Assembly (NCBI RefSeq): GCF_030651745.1
Contig: NZ_JAUSCC010000079.1
Span: 23,983 to 87,982 of the forward strand
Direction: 5' to 3'
DNA length: 64,000 nt
Source: Methylophaga sp.
Lineage (GTDB): Bacteria; Pseudomonadota; Gammaproteobacteria; Nitrosococcales; Methylophagaceae
Under the pieces are notes generated by a model. The model saw nothing but the letters and a program-made list of their open reading frames with translations, was not told the origin of the DNA and made no database searches. Both the position numbers and the translations under genes were made by a program. Within the stretch, counting starts at the first letter, position 1. Each line of letters starts with the position of its first letter. Below, piece after piece: positions 34,737-43,191 of the stretch.

Positions 34737-35651
34737 ATGTCTCATAGTATCCCGATAATTGATATGCAACACACCTCTGCAAATGCGTTAGTAACGGCTT
34801 TGTCTGAATATTCGTGTGTTTTTCTGAAAAACCATGGTATCGAAAAAGCACTTTTATTTGATGTTTTAGCCAGTTGGGATACGTTTTTTGCATTGCCGTT
34901 AACTCAAAAACAAGCGGTTCGCTGGCCGGGTGAAGGTCCCTGGTATGGTTGGCAACCCGTAGCCGAATCGGGTCCTTATGCTGATTTAATGGAACGCTTT
35001 GAACTGCGATTTGAATCCGCTCTGATGACCGAAGACCGAAATTTATGGGCTGAAACCTTCAAAGCGTGGCCAGAACAACCCGAAAATTTCAAACCCAGTT
35101 GGACCAAACTGTATTTTGGGTTGCGTGATCTATCCAGTCAGATAATGGAAATGATTGCCGAAGGAATTGGTCGCATAGATGAAGATATGTCAGCCTGGAC
35201 AACAAAACAACACTCCAATCTGGTGGCGAATCATTTTTATGCTCAAACCGCAGCCCCCGCCAAAGGTCGATGGCGTGCAAGCCCTCATACGGACATTGGT
35301 GGTATCACTTTACTCTGGGCCGATCATGCTCCCGGAGGACTTGAAGTAGCGATTAATGGTAATGGTGGCAAAACCTGGATTCCGGTAATGATTCCTGAAG
35401 ATTATTGGCTGCTTCAAGTTGGCGATCTGATTAAGCACTGGACGGGTGGCAAAATTCCGGCAAATCCGCATCGTGTTGCCAACCCTCCAGCTGACTCTGT
35501 TCCTCAAGCACGTCGTTCAATAGCTTTCTTTCACCATCCAAGCCCAGAAGTTGTTGTGACTCCACCAACAGGTGATGCCCAACAAGGTGTAACAGCAGAA
35601 GATTATATTATCGCTCGCCAACGTGAGGACATTGCAGCGGGATCGTTATAG
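34737..35651 (+). CDS. 2-Oxoglutarate/Fe(II) dioxygenase, isopenicillin-N-synthase family
   Basis: 304 residues. Iron ligands are visible as H184-T-D186 (SPHTDIGGITLLW) and H245 (NPHRVANP), with the 2-oxoglutarate Arg at 259/260 followed by Ser (ARRSIAFF). The N-terminal part FLKNHGIEKAL is typical of the IPNS-like family. No signal peptide, so it acts in the cytoplasm on the imported compound. AGGAGA precedes the ATG. Substrate unknown; a modified (for example methylated) purine or nucleoside is plausible from the operon but not shown. It is not the TauD-type xanthine dioxygenase of fungi. Confidence 0.85.
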   Translation: MSHSIPIIDMQHTSANALVTALSEYSCVFLKNHGIEKALLFDVLASWDTFFALPLTQKQAVRWPGEGPWYGWQPVAESGPYADLMERFELRFESALMTEDRNLWAETFKAWPEQPENFKPSWTKLYFGLRDLSSQIMEMIAEGIGRIDEDMSAWTTKQHSNLVANHFYAQTAAPAKGRWRASPHTDIGGITLLWADHAPGGLEVAINGNGGKTWIPVMIPEDYWLLQVGDLIKHWTGGKIPANPHRVANPPADSVPQARRSIAFFHHPSPEVVVTPPTGDAQQGVTAEDYIIARQREDIAAGSL

Positions 35652-35670
35652 ACAGGGTGTCTGGATAGGG

Positions 35671-36819
35671 CTAAAAAATAGTACGTGACAAGGTCCAATA
35701 AAAAGCGATGGCTGCAATTATTGTTGAAGCAGGAATGACCACCCAACTCCGCCAATATCGGGTATGTCTAAACCAGCCGACTAAAATATATGCAAAGGCC
35801 ACTACCCCAATTTGGGCAATTTCAATGCCGACATTGAAACTAATCAGCGCTGTGACGAAACTGTCGGTAGGTAAATCAAGTTCTCTTAAGGCACCGGCAA
35901 AACCTAATCCGTGTAATAAACCAAACATAAAGACAATGATGAATCGCCAGCTTTGTGCTTGTTTAAACACACAATTTTCAACAGCTACCCACATAATAGA
36001 GAAGGCAATCAACGGTTCGACAATACTTGCTGGAGCTTGAATAGCGCCATAAGCAGATAATGCCAAGGTTAAGGAATGCGCTAATGTAAAGCTCGTAAGC
36101 AACGTCAGCAAATTGGCAATATTACGTATACCAAAAAACAATCCCAGCACAAATAACACATGATCCCAACCCATTGGAACAATGTGTTTCATACCTAGCC
36201 ACACATAGTCCTTTATTGCATCCCATTGCCATAGACTTTGTGTATTGTCCTGGGCTGACAAAGGATCTGAGGTTAGCGCAAAACTGGGACTAACTTGATT
36301 TGGCACCAGCCATCGACTCATTTTTCGCTGACTACTGACTTGTATAATGCTTAAAGCAATAGGTTCTTCAAAAGCAAAACTATCAGCAAAACTCAGCCTC
36401 AATTGAGCTGATTGATCCGGAACATCAGCTGGTTTTGTGCTCATGGTTATGATCGTCATGGGCCAGGAAACATCACTCAAGAATGCCTCTTTGGACGCTT
36501 TAGGAAACTCCAGACTCTCGATTTTCCAGGTAAGCTGTTGTTGATCTATCGAAAGTACAACGGCTTCTTTTAGCCGCATCAACATCGCCTCTACTTCTGG
36601 GTTTGATAGTGCCTGTTCTGCCTGGCTGATAAAGTAGTAATTCTCGTCACCCGAGAATTCCCTGGCTAAATCAAGTTTAATTTCCAGATTGATCGCTCCA
36701 CTGTCCAGAATATGAAGCTGTACTTTTGTCATATTCAGTAAATGGGCATCTGCAGTTGGCAGAACGACACTGATAAAAACCAGCAGCAGAATCAGGCCAT
36801 GTTTATATAGGCTATGCAT
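35671..36819 (-). CDS. HupE/UreJ-like membrane protein
   Basis: 382 residues: signal peptide, an extracytoplasmic domain of ~180 residues, then about six helices containing GMKHIVPMGWDHVLFVLGLFFG, SFTLAHSLTLALSAYG and FGLLHGLGFAGAL, the His-rich pattern of the HupE/UreJ_2 family (putative nickel/cobalt permeases). It follows the lipoprotein adenine deaminase by 41 bp on the same strand. Nickel import would make sense if urea from purine breakdown is split by a urease encoded elsewhere; the deaminase itself could also need a metal. Both are inferences. Confidence 0.8.
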   Translation of the reverse strand: MHSLYKHGLILLLVFISVVLPTADAHLLNMTKVQLHILDSGAINLEIKLDLAREFSGDENYYFISQAEQALSNPEVEAMLMRLKEAVVLSIDQQQLTWKIESLEFPKASKEAFLSDVSWPMTIITMSTKPADVPDQSAQLRLSFADSFAFEEPIALSIIQVSSQRKMSRWLVPNQVSPSFALTSDPLSAQDNTQSLWQWDAIKDYVWLGMKHIVPMGWDHVLFVLGLFFGIRNIANLLTLLTSFTLAHSLTLALSAYGAIQAPASIVEPLIAFSIMWVAVENCVFKQAQSWRFIIVFMFGLLHGLGFAGALRELDLPTDSFVTALISFNVGIEIAQIGVVAFAYILVGWFRHTRYWRSWVVIPASTIIAAIAFYWTLSRTIF

Positions 36820-36860
36820 CGGCCATGATTATCAAAAAGACTGTAGAAGCTCTCGCGGGC

Positions 36861-38810
36861 TCACCATACAACCGGATGAGTATTACCCGTAGTCACATCA
36901 ACCAGGCCGGTGGGGTTACCTTCATAAGGCGCCACTAATTGCCACTTCCAAGGCGCTGCAGTTAAAAATGCAAAACGCATTGTCTCTGGTAATCCCGGCT
37001 CACCAATCCACTCCATTTCGTCAGCCGCATTTAGTAGCTTTTCCATTTCAGCGGCGACTTCTTCAACCGGACGGTCAGTCATCAAACCACCGATTTGCAG
37101 TGCCACTTTCGCAACCACTTTGCCTTGACTTACCAAGGCCCAGCCACCGCCCATTTCTGCAACAGTATTGGCGGCTAACGCCATTGCATTGTCGTCATTG
37201 CCTATCGTCCAGATATTATGTAAATCATGAGATTGCGAGCTGGATAAAGCTGAGTTAGGCGTTTTAGGGCCGACATTTTGCCAAAACATTTTAGAGACCC
37301 CAGCCGTGCCATGATATCGGTCCACAACAGCTACTTTAATTAAGTTGTCATCGGTCGATACCACCACGGTGCCATCCTCTGCAACGGGTAAGGTTTTAGT
37401 CATAAAATCAGGCTCAAACCAAAAAGGTTGTAATATCGCGGCTTCAATCGTTTTTCTGCCTTCAGGCGCGACTATTTCAAGGTCTTTAGCAGTGATTTTA
37501 CGGCCCACGTTCATCGTGTCCGTAGCCCATTTTGGATAGTTTATTTTCGGAATAGGTAAAAGATATTGCTTACCTATGCTGGCCAGCATGCCATTGGCAT
37601 AAACCCGCTCAATAGTGACGGTTTCGGGATCACTCAATAAGACAATATCTGCATAACGGCCCGGGGCTATAGAGCCGACTAAATGTTCAATGTGAAAATG
37701 TCGTGCCGTGTTGTAACTACCAAGCTGATAGGCAATTTCTGTCGGTACACCGGCTTTTATTGCACTGCGAATGTTGTAATCCATCGAACCCAGTTGCAAC
37801 GTGGCAAATACATCACGATCATCAGTAGTGACCGAAATATTGCTCCAATCGGCCAAATTCATTTCCACTAATTTTGGCATCAGCACTTCTATAGTGCCTT
37901 TTTTTACTTCTAAAAAAATACCTCGCCGTAACTTATCAATACCTTCTTCTACCAGCCTGACTTCATGATCAGAACTGAGTCCCGCAGCAGCAAAAGCATT
38001 AATTTCATTTGCCTCTGTTAATCGACTGCCATGACCTTCAACCACACCGCGACCATCATAGGTAGCCTGAATCATTTCCCAAATACGCCGATGCCCGGGA
38101 TTATCCGCATTAATCACGGCGGACCAATCCATGACCTCACCCAGTGCGACTACTCGTAAGTGGTCACCCAGAAACGTCTGCATTTCCTCATACGCAAAAT
38201 AGCCACCTCCAGACTCATACGCTGTGGGAGGTGTAGCAGAACCAATGGCTGGAAATATTTTTAAAGGACTGCCTAGCTGTTCAGCTTCCACCCAAAAGTC
38301 AGCAACTTTATTGCCCACCACATTTGATATTTCGTGAGAACCTTCAACCGTCCAGGTATTTCCTCTTGGTATAACCAAGGCGGCTTCATACTCAGCCGTT
38401 AAATAAGAGCTTTCAATATGTTTATGAGATTCACCAAAACCTGGCACAGCCCATAATCCAGATGCATCGTATGTTTCCCTGGCAATGCCATTCCAACCAC
38501 CACTATCACCAATCCATGCTATCCGCCCTTTGGCAATAACAATATCCTGTTCCGTTAACCATTCTTGGGTAAACACGTTAAGCATAGTGACATTGTGTAT
38601 AAGCAAATCGGCCTCGGTACGGGCCAGGGCGACTTGAGTTAATGCCTGTCGTGTTAATACCTCTTCACTAAAGGGAACCGCTTGCCTTTCCTTACTGACT
38701 TGCTGCTCAGGTATATCCGCTATATCCGAGGAATTGCATGCTGTTACGCTAACACTTAAGCTCGCGATCACTATTGCTTGTTGCACCAGCTTTGTCCAAA
38801 ACTCACGCAT
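36861..38810 (-). CDS. Adenine deaminase AdeC-like, predicted lipoprotein
   Basis: 649 residues. The N-terminus has a signal peptide with lipobox SVTAC (Cys25), unlike cytoplasmic AdeC/YicP. The amidohydrolase core shows VPGFGESHKHIESSYLT (H129, H131), GEVMDWSAVI, VEGHGSRLTEAN, GLSSDHEVRLVEEG, TDDRDVF, and an AdeC-type C-terminal domain with a VALQIGGLMTDRPVEEVA pattern. It should deaminate adenine to hypoxanthine at a membrane surface outside the cytoplasm. Operator 127 bp upstream; hupE-like gene follows. Family assignment firm; export is predicted from the lipobox. Confidence 0.88.
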   Translation of the reverse strand: MREFWTKLVQQAIVIASLSVSVTACNSSDIADIPEQQVSKERQAVPFSEEVLTRQALTQVALARTEADLLIHNVTMLNVFTQEWLTEQDIVIAKGRIAWIGDSGGWNGIARETYDASGLWAVPGFGESHKHIESSYLTAEYEAALVIPRGNTWTVEGSHEISNVVGNKVADFWVEAEQLGSPLKIFPAIGSATPPTAYESGGGYFAYEEMQTFLGDHLRVVALGEVMDWSAVINADNPGHRRIWEMIQATYDGRGVVEGHGSRLTEANEINAFAAAGLSSDHEVRLVEEGIDKLRRGIFLEVKKGTIEVLMPKLVEMNLADWSNISVTTDDRDVFATLQLGSMDYNIRSAIKAGVPTEIAYQLGSYNTARHFHIEHLVGSIAPGRYADIVLLSDPETVTIERVYANGMLASIGKQYLLPIPKINYPKWATDTMNVGRKITAKDLEIVAPEGRKTIEAAILQPFWFEPDFMTKTLPVAEDGTVVVSTDDNLIKVAVVDRYHGTAGVSKMFWQNVGPKTPNSALSSSQSHDLHNIWTIGNDDNAMALAANTVAEMGGGWALVSQGKVVAKVALQIGGLMTDRPVEEVAAEMEKLLNAADEMEWIGEPGLPETMRFAFLTAAPWKWQLVAPYEGNPTGLVDVTTGNTHPVVW

Positions 38811-38936
38811 ATCAGTACCCTTGGAAGTGAAATGGTGCTTTTAACCAAGTCTTTAGTCTCAACAGGGTTGCAACGTTAACCCCCTGTTTCAAAGCACATA
38901 AACGCTGAAAAAGCATGCATATCCAATGCCAGCAAC

Positions 38937-38950
38937 TGACCAAACGGTCA
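38937..38950. promoter_or_regulatory. RutR-like operator before adeC-like lipoprotein gene
   Basis: TGACCA-AA-CGGTCA, one mismatch from a perfect palindrome, in AACTGACCAAACGGTCAAAT. It can serve the minus-strand deaminase gene (127 bp) and the plus-strand small ORF (78 bp). Confidence 0.65.
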
Positions 38951-39027
38951 AATTAAATTCAGGCCGTTGAAAATTCGAGTGAAACAGAAAATAAAAGCTT
39001 TTCTTTAAAACTCACAGGCTATTTTCC

Positions 39028-39087
39028 ATGCACCACAAAAATGCCAAACCGAAGAAAAAACCTTCTGTTCGCACCAAAATAAAGTGA
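39028..39087 (+). CDS. Small basic ORF A (19 aa)
   Basis: Encodes MHHKNAKPKKKPSVRTKIK. It is the counterpart of ORF B at 53157: shared residues MH, AKPK, K, RTK and K lie at matching positions and both start ~77 bp after an operator. After the TGA, the DNA continues to align with the 3' part of ORF B (AAATACAAAGA), so A looks truncated by a stop at codon 20. AGGCT lies ~9 bp before ATG. Whether it is translated is unknown; it may be a peptide, a leader or part of a small RNA. Confidence 0.35.
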   Translation: MHHKNAKPKKKPSVRTKIK

Positions 39088-39154
39088 GATTAATTGATTA
39101 AATACAAAGATCAAGGCGTTCCACCTGACCGGTGGCGGGCTGTTACTATAGAAA

Positions 39155-39190
39155 ATTATTGGCAAACGGTATTAACCATTTGCCAATAAT
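39155..39190. other. Long hairpin in module A
   Basis: A perfect 12-bp stem (ATTATTGGCAAA / TTTGCCAATAAT) around a 12-nt loop whose GGT/ACC bases can extend it. No T-run follows. It may be a structured part of an RNA from the module or a protein-binding dyad. Confidence 0.5.
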
Positions 39191-39248
39191 AAGTTCTGAC
39201 GATTAGTAACCTTTGGTGAGAAGTGTAAAAATCTAAAAACCAAAATCC

Positions 39249-39262
39249 TGTCTATTTAGTCA
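39249..39262. promoter_or_regulatory. RutR-like operator, distal site of module A
   Basis: TGTCTA-TT-TAGTCA within ATCCTGTCTATTTAGTCATT, matching the distal operator of module B at 53386. Confidence 0.5.
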
Positions 39263-39384
39263 TTATAAAAGCAGGACTGTTTTCAATGTCATTTCCCGTA
39301 TCGGTTTAGGGTGCCGTCTTGGTTATGATTAAAAGCTCCGCGATGCGTGATATCTCTCAACTGAAAAACACGGCCCATCCTTAA

Positions 39385-40380
39385 TTAGGCTGCTGCTTGC
39401 AGTTGTTCAAGGTAGCTTTGCTTTTGTGATTCATCCAGCCAGGCGACTTTAAAGGCATTTGCTATCAGCGTCACAATCTCTTCTTTACTGAAATTACCTT
39501 CTTGCTGAAGCTCAACGAAATTCTCATTCAAATAAGCACGAAAATACGCCGGATCATCCGAGTTAATGGTCACGCGCATATCTTTTTCCAGCATGGTTTT
39601 AATTTCATTGGAAGTGAGCGACTGAACGACATAGCGATTTGATACTGGGCAGACAGTTAAACCCAGCCCGCGTGTCACTATCTCATTGATAATCGACTCA
39701 CTTTCTAACGAATTAATACCATGATCGATCCGGTCGACCTTAATATCGTAGAGACACTGCTCTATATGACCCAGGGTGTTATCTTGATTAACATCGCAGT
39801 GCATGGTTAATTTGTAACCATATTCACGCGCCTTGGCGAACACTTCCTGAAACTTCACCGGCGGATTGTTTTTTTCATCCGAATCGAGCCCCACACCGAT
39901 AATCCAGTCACGATAAGGCAAGGAAAGCTCCAGGGTTTCCATCGCCGACTCGGCACTCATATCGCGTAAAAAACACATGATCAATTGCGATTTAATACCT
40001 AAATTTTCAGCGGCATCAACCTGAGCTTTATGAATGCCCTGAATTATCGTATCAAACGCAACACCACGGCTTAGATGTGCTTGTGGGTCAAAAAAAGGCT
40101 CAACATAAACGGTATTTTGAGAAGCCGCTTTTGTTAAATAAGCATAGGTTAAGTCGTAAAAATCCTGCTCTTGTTGCAACACGCCCATCGCAGCGTAATA
40201 AATCGCTAAAAATGAAGGTAAGTCATAAAAATCATAGGCTGCTAAAACATCTTCAACTGTTTTATAGGGCAGGTCGATGTTATTGCGCTGGGCAATCGCA
40301 AAACTCATTTCAGGTTCAAGCGTGCCTTCAAGATGCACATGCAATTCGGCTTTGGGTAGTTGTTCGATATAGTCTTTCAT
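39385..40380 (-). CDS. Second adenine/adenosine deaminase-like protein
   Basis: About 331 residues; ATG 40380 has AGGAGAACTGAG just upstream. Paralogous to the protein at 2381: PKAELHVHLEGTLEP (H14, H16), DRIDHGINSL, GLTVCPVSNRYV and [14 protein letters not shown]. However, the usual HAGE motif reads MHCDVNQDN, so the Zn-ligand His stays but the catalytic Glu position is Val. Members with HCD(I/V)-Q exist in other bacteria annotated as adenosine deaminase; a different substrate is likely. It is last in the 13-gene operon, 22 bp after phoD. No signal peptide. Confidence 0.75.
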   Translation of the reverse strand: MKDYIEQLPKAELHVHLEGTLEPEMSFAIAQRNNIDLPYKTVEDVLAAYDFYDLPSFLAIYYAAMGVLQQEQDFYDLTYAYLTKAASQNTVYVEPFFDPQAHLSRGVAFDTIIQGIHKAQVDAAENLGIKSQLIMCFLRDMSAESAMETLELSLPYRDWIIGVGLDSDEKNNPPVKFQEVFAKAREYGYKLTMHCDVNQDNTLGHIEQCLYDIKVDRIDHGINSLESESIINEIVTRGLGLTVCPVSNRYVVQSLTSNEIKTMLEKDMRVTINSDDPAYFRAYLNENFVELQQEGNFSKEEIVTLIANAFKVAWLDESQKQSYLEQLQAAA

Positions 40381-40402
40381 CTCAGTTCTCCTGTATTTAG
40401 CC

Positions 40403-41935
40403 CTATGTCTGTGGCGATAAAGTTTTTGACCACAATAAGTTATCGGCGACATCAAAATGTGACACGGTCATCGCCTGGGTTTTACTATCAATATCGATTT
40501 GTCCAAAGAATTGAAAACCATCGCTTGGTGGGCGATTTGGTTTCATCCCTTCCGGTATTCCGAGAAAGACCTGCTCTGGTCCAAAGGTGTTATCCAGTAA
40601 ATTAGGGCCAAATGTGCCGGCATGAAGCGGTCCACTGACAAATTCCCAAAACGGTGAAAACTCTTTATAAACCGCCTTTTCAGGCTGATAAAAGTTACTC
40701 GAGCAATAATGCACATCGGCAGTAATAAAATGCACATTTTTAATATTCTGACGATGAATAAAGTTCAGTAATTCAGCGGTTTCTAACTCACGTCCCAGTG
40801 GTGGGCCATCAGTATTCGCACCATTTTCAGCTAATTTTGTTGTCCAGGATTGGACAATTAAGCCAATCGGCATATCTGAACAGATGATCTTCCATGTCGC
40901 CGTCGACTCCGCCAAAGCGGCTTTCAACCATTGCAGCTGTTTATCTCCCAGATAAGCGGTATCGGGACCTTGTTCGGTTTGCATATTGGCTGTCATCGGT
41001 CCGCGATAAGAGCGTAGATCAATCAGGAACAGCTCTAACATTGGGCCATAACGGTAACGGCGATACACCTGCTCATTATCATTGGTCTGTCGACGCATAG
41101 GATTACAATCAAACATCGCCTGATTGGCACGCGCGGCTAATAAAGAAATACTCTTTTCCTGATAACGCTCATCATCCAGGATTTCACCGGGATACCAATC
41201 GTTACGCACATCATGATCATCCCACTGCTGATAAAGCGGGACGGATGAATAAAAATGCCGATAATGCTCATCCAGGTAGTTGTAATAATAATTTTCGCGA
41301 AAATCCTGGGTTGTTTCAGCCACATGCGACTTACCTTCAGTCATCAGGTTGGTCCACGTTGACCCATCATCCAAATCGATGGTCGGCTGCAGTGGATCAT
41401 CGGCATAAATTTGATCACCGGAATGCACAAAAAAGTCTGGCTTATGCTTTGCCATGGTTTGATAAATTTTCATACCGCCACGACTTTTATCTATGCCAAA
41501 ACCTTGTCCGACGGTATCCCCGGACCAACAGAATCTAACTGGCTGTGCCGTAACTGGAGCGGTTGAAAACTGCCCTGTTAAAGGCTGGCTGAAGTGGCCG
41601 GGGCGTTCGAGACTTTCAGCCAACACTCGATAAAAAAATGCTTTACCGGCCTCAAGGCTGTCAACCACACAATGTAGATTAAAATCATTTTCCCAGAGTC
41701 CCGCAGAACCGCGATAGCGGACCGGGTTGGGAAATGCCGGATGTCGATCAATATCAACCCACAAACGACTCGGGCGATCGGCCCGTGTCCAAATCATTGC
41801 CCCATCAGTCGTGACATCACCACTGGCACAGCCCACATTTAAAATCGGCACGCTACTACTTTTCGCCAGCAATGAAGTGGGTGCTGCCAGCGCCAGACTG
41901 ATCATTTGAATCACTCTGCGGCGGCTAAATTTCAT
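40403..41935 (-). CDS. PhoD-like phosphatase/phosphodiesterase, Tat-exported
   Basis: 510 residues. The N-terminus SRRRVIQMISLALAAPTSLLA is a twin-arginine signal. The PhoD N-terminal domain (LNVGCASGDVTTDGAMIWTR) and metallophosphatase core (FCWSGDTVGQG, FFVHSGDQIYADD, QWDDHDVRNDW, FITADVHYCSS) are complete. PhoD enzymes hydrolyse phosphomono- and diesters; here extracytoplasmic release of nucleosides from nucleotides is a sensible role (inference). ATGA overlap with hpxK upstream. Confidence 0.88.
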   Translation of the reverse strand: MKFSRRRVIQMISLALAAPTSLLAKSSSVPILNVGCASGDVTTDGAMIWTRADRPSRLWVDIDRHPAFPNPVRYRGSAGLWENDFNLHCVVDSLEAGKAFFYRVLAESLERPGHFSQPLTGQFSTAPVTAQPVRFCWSGDTVGQGFGIDKSRGGMKIYQTMAKHKPDFFVHSGDQIYADDPLQPTIDLDDGSTWTNLMTEGKSHVAETTQDFRENYYYNYLDEHYRHFYSSVPLYQQWDDHDVRNDWYPGEILDDERYQEKSISLLAARANQAMFDCNPMRRQTNDNEQVYRRYRYGPMLELFLIDLRSYRGPMTANMQTEQGPDTAYLGDKQLQWLKAALAESTATWKIICSDMPIGLIVQSWTTKLAENGANTDGPPLGRELETAELLNFIHRQNIKNVHFITADVHYCSSNFYQPEKAVYKEFSPFWEFVSGPLHAGTFGPNLLDNTFGPEQVFLGIPEGMKPNRPPSDGFQFFGQIDIDSKTQAMTVSHFDVADNLLWSKTLSPQT

Positions 41936-43191
41936 CTCGTTTGCCCAGTTAATTTATCGGGGCTAATCGATATGCTTTGCTCTAGCTCTTGTACTGCCTG
42001 TTCGAATACCTGCAAAGCAATGACAGTGTCACTATAGGTCACAGCTTCCGCAGGATGATGGCTAATGCCTTTTTCACAACGCATAAACAGCATGCCGACC
42101 TTACATAACCTGTCCATTGCCATCGCATCATGGCCAGCACCACTGACTAACCGATAGCTTGAACCAGTGATTTTCTTACTGGCCCGATCAAATAACGCCA
42201 TAAAATCAGCGTCACATAAAACTGCTGAGGCGTTATGGGTTTGCTCGATTGTTACTTGCAGATTTCTGGCAGCAGCAATCTGCTGCGCCTGCTGTGTAAT
42301 CTTTAACAACACATCATCACGCAGTTGATCATTATCACTGCGGATATCCAACGAAAACACTGCTCGTCCAGCGATCACATTGACAGCGCCCGGTATGACA
42401 GAAATCTTGCCCACCGTTGCCACCACGCCATGTTTAATAGCTAATTGTTCAATGGCCAGAATCATCTCGGCGGAACCGGCTAAGGCGTCTTGCCGCAGAT
42501 CCATTGGTACCGTGCCAGCATGACCTGCAAAACCATTAATGGTGAAATTAAACCGTCTTGCTCCGGCAATCCCGGTTACTACACCGATAGCGAGATCCTG
42601 TTGTTCCAGAACGGGTCCCTGCTCAATATGCAATTCCCAATAACCAATCAGTTGCTCTGCATCTAATTGCGCCATCGGGATATCGTTAACATCCAGTCCA
42701 AAATCCACAAAGGCTTGTTCAAGAGAAATACCGCCAGCATCGCAAAGTGAATTCCATGAATCTTTCCAGCCTCCCGCGATAGCCTCACTGCCTAATAAGG
42801 TTGCACCAAAGCGATACCCTTCTTCATCACCAAAACCAACAACATCGATATTAAAGGGTAATTGAACACGTTTAGTATTAAGGGAGTCCACCAGCTCGAT
42901 GCCGGCTAATACACCGAAAATGCCATCATAACGACCGGCATTGGGAACGGTGTCTAAATGCGAACCAATGACTAAGGTTTTAGCATCAGGCGAAGCACTG
43001 GCATAACGCCCCCAGATATTACCTGCTGGATCAGACCAGCTAGTCATGCCCGCCTGTTGCATCCACTGTGCTACCAGGCGATTCGCCTGTTTATGCTCTG
43101 GTGTTAAATACGCTCGCAAAATGCCAGATTCCAATGCAGAAATCTGTGCAAGTTGATCACAACGTTCCAGCAGGCGTTTTGCGTGATCCAT
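41932..43191 (-). CDS. hpxK: Allantoate amidohydrolase
   Basis: 419 residues of the M20 hydantoinase/carbamoylase family. Metal ligands appear in VIGSHLDTVPNAGRYDG, FGDEEGYRFGATLLGSEA and ELHIEQGPVLEQ; dimerisation domain NGFAGHAGTVPM; C-terminal SGAGHDAMAM and ISHHPAEAV. It turns allantoate into S-ureidoglycine, ammonia and CO2, the substrate of the neighbouring HpxJ. The allantoate comes from PuuE in the xdh operon. Start overlaps the hpxJ stop by one base. Confidence 0.88.
   Translation of the reverse strand: MDHAKRLLERCDQLAQISALESGILRAYLTPEHKQANRLVAQWMQQAGMTSWSDPAGNIWGRYASASPDAKTLVIGSHLDTVPNAGRYDGIFGVLAGIELVDSLNTKRVQLPFNIDVVGFGDEEGYRFGATLLGSEAIAGGWKDSWNSLCDAGGISLEQAFVDFGLDVNDIPMAQLDAEQLIGYWELHIEQGPVLEQQDLAIGVVTGIAGARRFNFTINGFAGHAGTVPMDLRQDALAGSAEMILAIEQLAIKHGVVATVGKISVIPGAVNVIAGRAVFSLDIRSDNDQLRDDVLLKITQQAQQIAAARNLQVTIEQTHNASAVLCDADFMALFDRASKKITGSSYRLVSGAGHDAMAMDRLCKVGMLFMRCEKGISHHPAEAVTYSDTVIALQVFEQAVQELEQSISISPDKLTGQTR

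Larger units (their letters stand above)
38811..39384. other. 574-bp region with operator / small ORF / operator module A
   Basis: Between two minus-strand genes. It holds two RutR-like operators (38937, 39249), a 19-codon plus-strand ORF (39028-39087) and a long hairpin (39155-39190). The whole block 38937-39262 is a diverged copy of 53067-53399. Confidence 0.7.
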
